This document shows positions 56,001 through 62,000 of a DNA stretch of 64,000 nt, in pieces. Both the position numbers and the translations under genes were made by a program. Positions within the stretch are counted from its first letter, which is position 1, and each line of letters starts with the position of its first letter. Location of the stretch: NCBI GenBank assembly GCA_030562195.1, contig CM060203.1, positions 10,740,208 through 10,804,207 of the forward strand, given 5' to 3'. The stretch is from Nipponacmea schrenckii. Taxonomy: Eukaryota > Mollusca > Gastropoda > Lottiidae. A model generated the notes under the pieces. That model searched no databases. It saw nothing but the letters and a program-made list of their open reading frames with translations, and was not told the DNA's origin.

Positions 56001-59000
56001 TATTCAACTTACTATATTTAATAAATCGAAAGCTTTTCATATTTCTCACATTTCAGTTTATTCATTTCTTATATATTTAACTTATTGTAGAAACTCATCT
56101 TCTTGGCACAACAGAAAGACCACAAGGAACATCAGCAACAGAAGGACCTGTATCTGGAACATCAGCAACAGAAGGACCCCAACCAACGCCACCATCAATA
56201 CCTACAACAGGAAGACCATCTGGTAAATTAATTTGACATGAAATATAAATTGATAATTTTAGTTATACTACCAAACTATTTCTTTTTCTGATTTATAACT
56301 GATTTATAATGTAAGATATTAACAATATATAGATTGGTAGCACATAACTTTCACAGGAACATTAAACTTATAAGTCCTGCGCCTGTGCCTTCGTAACTTT
56401 GTCATTAGTACAAAGTTACAACCTTTACGCCCTACCTAAACCCTACCTAACCCTAACCCTAACCATAACCTATTCACTTGTGTTCCTTTGTATATCAGAT
56501 TTATGATGTCTTAAATGTCTAAACAGCAGTTATTTTTTTTTGCTATGGTACTTTAGAATAACGAATTTAATATAATCAATTTTTATACGCCCACATGAAT
56601 ATGTGGACGTATATTGTCGTCGCCCCCGTCCGTCGGTCCGTCGGTTTGTCGGTCCGTCGGTCCGCCAGTCCGTCGGTCCGCCAACATTTGTTGTAGACAC
56701 TATAGAAGCTACAATTTCCTATGGATTCTTATCAAACTTGGTATGAGCACTGTTATTGATAAGACGGCGGTCAAGTTCAATTTGGACGATATTTCGATAA
56801 ACGGCTTTTGAGTTATTGCCCAAGCCTCTATATTTGTTGTAACACAATAGAAGCTACAATTTTCAATGGATTTTAATGAGACTTGGAGTGAGCATTGGAA
56901 TTGATAAGACGGCCGTCAAGTTGAATTTGAAGATTTTTCGATGAACGGTTTTTGAGTTATTTTCCTTGACTTATTTACATCACGTCAAATTTATTGTTGA
57001 TGCAATAGAAGCTACAATTTTCAATGGATTTGAATGAAACTTGGTATGAGCGTTAGAATTGATAAGGCGGTGGTCAGGTTCGAATTTGACGATTTTTCGA
57101 TGAAAAGTTTATGAGAAATTGCCCTTGACTAAGTAAAATTGTGTAAAAATTCATTTTTTGTAGACACTATAGAAGCTACAATTTTCAATGGATTTAAATG
57201 AAACTTGGTGTGAGCATTGGAATTGATAAGACGGCGGTCAAGTTCGAATTTGAAGATTTTTCAAACGGTTTTTTAGTTATTGCCCTTGACTTAGCAAAAT
57301 TGCATCAAAATTTTATTGTGGTGCAATAGAAGCTACAATTTTCAATTGATTTTGATGAAACTTGGTATGAATATTGAAATTGATAAGACGAAAGTCAAGT
57401 TCGAAATTGACGATTTTTTCGTTGAACGGTTTTTTAACTATTGCCCTTGACTTAGTAAGATTGCATCAAAATTTTATTGTGGGTGCAATAGAAGCTACAA
57501 TTTTCAATGGTTTTTGATGAAACTTGGTGTGAGCATTGGAGTTGATAAGACGCGGTCAAGAACGAATTTGACAATTTTTTTGATGAACAGTTTTTGAGTT
57601 ATTGCCCTTGACCTAGTAAGATCTTGTCAAAATGTTAGTGTTGATGCAATAAAACCTCCAATTTTCAAAGGATTTTGATGAAACTTGGTGTGAGCATTGG
57701 AATTGATTAGACCTCAGTCAAGTTTGAATTTGACAGTTTTTAGATGAACAGTTATGAGCTATTGCTCTTGACTTAGTGAAATTGTGTAAAAAATATATTG
57801 TGGTTGCAATAAGAAGCTTTAATTTTCAAAGGATTTGATGGAACTTGGTGTAAGCATCAGAATTGATAAGACATTAGTCAAGTTTGAATTTCCGACTTTT
57901 TTTAACGAATTGTTTTTGAGTTATTGCCCTTGACTCAGTAAAATTGCGTCAAAAATTTTGTGGGTGCAAACTAAGCTACAATTTTTTAATAGATTTGATG
58001 AAACTTGGTATGATTATTGAAATAGATAAGATGGAGGTCAAGTTTGAATTTAACGATTTTCCATTCTTTTTGAGCTTTTGCCCATGACTTCTATATTCAT
58101 TCAGTAAATGTTTTTTTTAGTTATTGCTAAATTTATTATTCAAATTCAATGCTGCCAATGGGCGTATGTTAACTTGCCTGGCAAGCTAATTTACATAATT
58201 ATATTTAACAGAATGTACCGAGACAGATGGTATGGCAGATCCACTAATAATACCTGATTCCAGTATCACTTCAATACCTGTTGTCGATGTAACACAAATA
58301 AGACAAAATGGTGTATCTTTCCCTGCTGGACAGACTCCAGAAATTGTCATTGACCTTACACCATCATCTAATAGTGAAGTTGAAATTGGAAGTGTAACTG
58401 TTCCTGTAACAAATGTTAAATCAATTACTGTTACACCAATTGATTCTGCTGGTATTGAAAAGACTAATGATGCTGTAACTACAGTAAGTATGATCATTTG
58501 TCAATTATAAATTTGTAGCAAAATTCAGTTTTTGATAAAAGTATGATGACACTTTGTTTGAGAGGATTATTGTAACTTTTTGTAACTGTTTATTTACTAA
58601 ATATTTTGTTATTGATAAATTACAGACTGTTTCTGGAAATACAGCTACTGTTACTTTCCCTAATAATGTTCAAGGTGACAAGATTAAAATAACATTAACA
58701 CCAACAGATACTGGTGCAACTGTTGACACTACTGGTTCATTAGTAGTTAAAGCATGTTTTATAGGCAAGTAAAATATTTATACTGAATTTATGAAAATAT
58801 AATTTGAAATGATCTACTTCACTATAAAATTAAAACTTTTTGGATTGTCTTCTTTATAATTTTTATAATTGTTTTTCTATATTTCTATTATTTCATTTTA
58901 GAAACTACTGGGCCTGGTGTTTCAACTACCGCTGGCACTACATCTGGACCTGGCACTACATCAAGTAAGCTTATGTCTTTTTTTCTCCAGATAATCAATA

Positions 59001-62000
59001 TCTGAAATTATAATCAATCTGCTGAAAACAAATAGAAAAATAATATGGTAGTTATTATATATTATGATGGAGAGGTATTTATGATGGTTGTAACAATCAT
59101 ATCTTTTTATTTTTTTTACAGCACCATGTACCAAGGTCACTGGAATGGAAAACCCACAATTACTTCCTGCTAGTTATCTTGAACAACCAGCTGACTCACC
59201 ATCATCAGATAATCCTGAGAACTTAAGACCGGATTCAGCAACTCCTTATAACATTCCTAATGTACCAAGTGAGGGAGTTAACATCACAGTCCGTCTGTCA
59301 CCAGATGGTAGTCCAATTCCTCTTGGTGATGTAGAAGCTATTGATACTGATAATGTTGATTCGATAGAAGTGTTTGTATTTGATGATACTACAAATGAAT
59401 ATGTACCAATAGATGAAGTTACTGGTTCTGTAAGTTGTTTTGTTTTACAAACAGACCTATTATATTTTTCTATGTATAGTTTTATGGTTTTATTTTGTTG
59501 TTGGTGATATCTTGATTTACGTTATTCATTCTGTGAACTTTATTTTTAGACGCCGACAAAGAAAGTATTACCTGATGGAGTTGATACATCCAAAATTAAA
59601 ATCCTTGTAAAACCTACCAATCCAAACAATCCAGTTGACATTAAATTAAAGATCCATGCCTGTTTTGAAGGTAATATTTTGTGTAATACAATTGACCTGT
59701 CATTCTGTCATCATTTCAGATTGCTTGCAATTAATGTTATAAAGAAACAATTGAATAGCATTCATAATTTTATTTAATATAAAGTACATTTTCTTTCCAT
59801 TTCAGAAACTCACCCATTACCTGGAATAACCACAACTGGTCCAAGTAAGAAAGATATTTTTTTCTAGCTTTGGATATATCAAAAGACTGGTACTTGTCCC
59901 AAGTTGTCTTGGAAATTCTCTATCTTCATCATGTTAGGCTCATTTGTTGTTAACAAGAATAGAATAGATTAGAATAGAATTTAATTAACATAATTCAATG
60001 ACGTAAACAATATTATAAAACAAGTACAAAAAGATATTGAAACTAGCTGTACATCTAATATAGAAGGATAACATCGCCACCCCGTTTGTTTATATGTTAA
60101 TTTGTTAATAAGACAATATTTTAATATATGAAATAAATAAAAACAAGGAAGGGCAACAACAGGGTGGGTTTGAATTAATCGCTTTTCAAGAAAATGTTTA
60201 TTTTATCTCCCCTCATCTCCCCAGCTCGTTTGATGTTAACAAGAATAAAAAAAGGTCACCTATTAACATCATTATATACAACAAGTACAAAAATATAATA
60301 AAAATGAATTAAACTAAATACTAAATAAGTTCATAAACTTCAAAGATGGAGGGTCAACATCGCCACAGATTTGTAACCAACTATATCATTGCGAATTGAT
60401 TTCAGAAGTCACAAAAACATGTAGGTTATAGGCCTATACCTGAAACTGGGTATGCAAATTGTCCTTGTATGGGAGAAATATTAGCTAAAGCTGGTATATA
60501 TGTGAAGGTCACTTTGCATTATAGTTGTAAACCATATATGCAAATATATGCCAAATAACCTTGGCAGACCTAACAGCTTGGGTAGCTATATCTTTCAGAG
60601 GAGAGTGCATCAGAATAAATCTAATGACTCGATATGTGATGGTGTTATTTTTATACGTTCAGTATTGTGTTGAAGGAAATAATATTGTTGTTGTAATTCG
60701 TCACCATGCCATTTATTACTTTAGATATTAATTAATTGCACAGTTGAAACCTGAGCGTAGTGAGATCTTTGCACTTCTTCATTTAACAATAATAGTCTAT
60801 CACACAAAAGAGATAAGTCAGCATCTACCATTTCTACATTATTAGATTTCATAGTAAATTCAAATCATTGTCACCAATGAATAGTACAACATGATCAGGT
60901 TTAAAATAATGTGCTTCCTGTACAAACTGTTTACATTAATCATTGTTGGTTAATGAACCTCCCCCTTTTACTAAAATGTGGATGCAATTTCTTAACGATT
61001 CATGTGTGAACTGCCTTAACCTAAAACTCTACAAATATGTCAGAAATTACTGTTTATTTTAAGGTATCTGTACTGATGAAGAAGGTATGAGTGATCCCGC
61101 TTATATTCCTACAAGAAGCATTACTTCAGCTGGAGTTAGTGATGTAGAAGATCTCCGACCTGGAGATAACCCTGCTACATACAATGCTGGAACTACACCA
61201 GAATTTGTAATAGACTTGGTTGCTGATTCTGAAGATGATGTTGAAGTGAAATCAGTCACATTACTTGATGCTGAAAATGTTGACAGTATTGCTGTATTTA
61301 TTGATGACAGTTCAAGTGAAGCTCCTCAAGCTGGTGATGTAAGTATGCACTGATTCATCTCCGACACTATATGTTGATGAGCACCTTTTTTATGAAATTT
61401 GGTTTATATGTTTGTTTCTATCAAATTTGATAATGATTAAACAATTAATATTAGACTTTCAACCCTAGATACACTTAGATATTGCTTGTGATCTTGATAG
61501 AGGCCACAGTAAGTTTTCATCAATTTTTATGAAATTTGTTATCTAGGTTTATTTCAACAAGATCTTCAAAAGTTTGAATTTGAGTACAATTCAATATTTT
61601 AAGTTTGTGGAGCTTTTAATTCAAGAAAAGAAAACACACCATATATGATTTTACATGAAACATGCATATTGTGTGATCTTTTTTAGTCTGATCCAAGTGG
61701 AAGTCCACCAAAAGTTACTTTCCCAGCGGGAACAAGAGCTAAATCTATAAGGGTGGTTGTAACTCAAACAGACAATGCCAATGAAACTAAATTTAATGTT
61801 GATATCCGAGCCTGTTTCGAAGGTAAGATTTTAAGGGTCAATTTTATACCCCTTTACATGTAGAACTGATTTTCATTTTGGATTATGCATCAGTAACTTA
61901 TTTTGTAGATCTATAAGCAGTTTGAGGATGGCTTGTAGTGCAGTTGGTTCGGGTTCTAGTTTCATCTAATCTTTGTCCGCATGTGAAAGTTTGGTAACTT

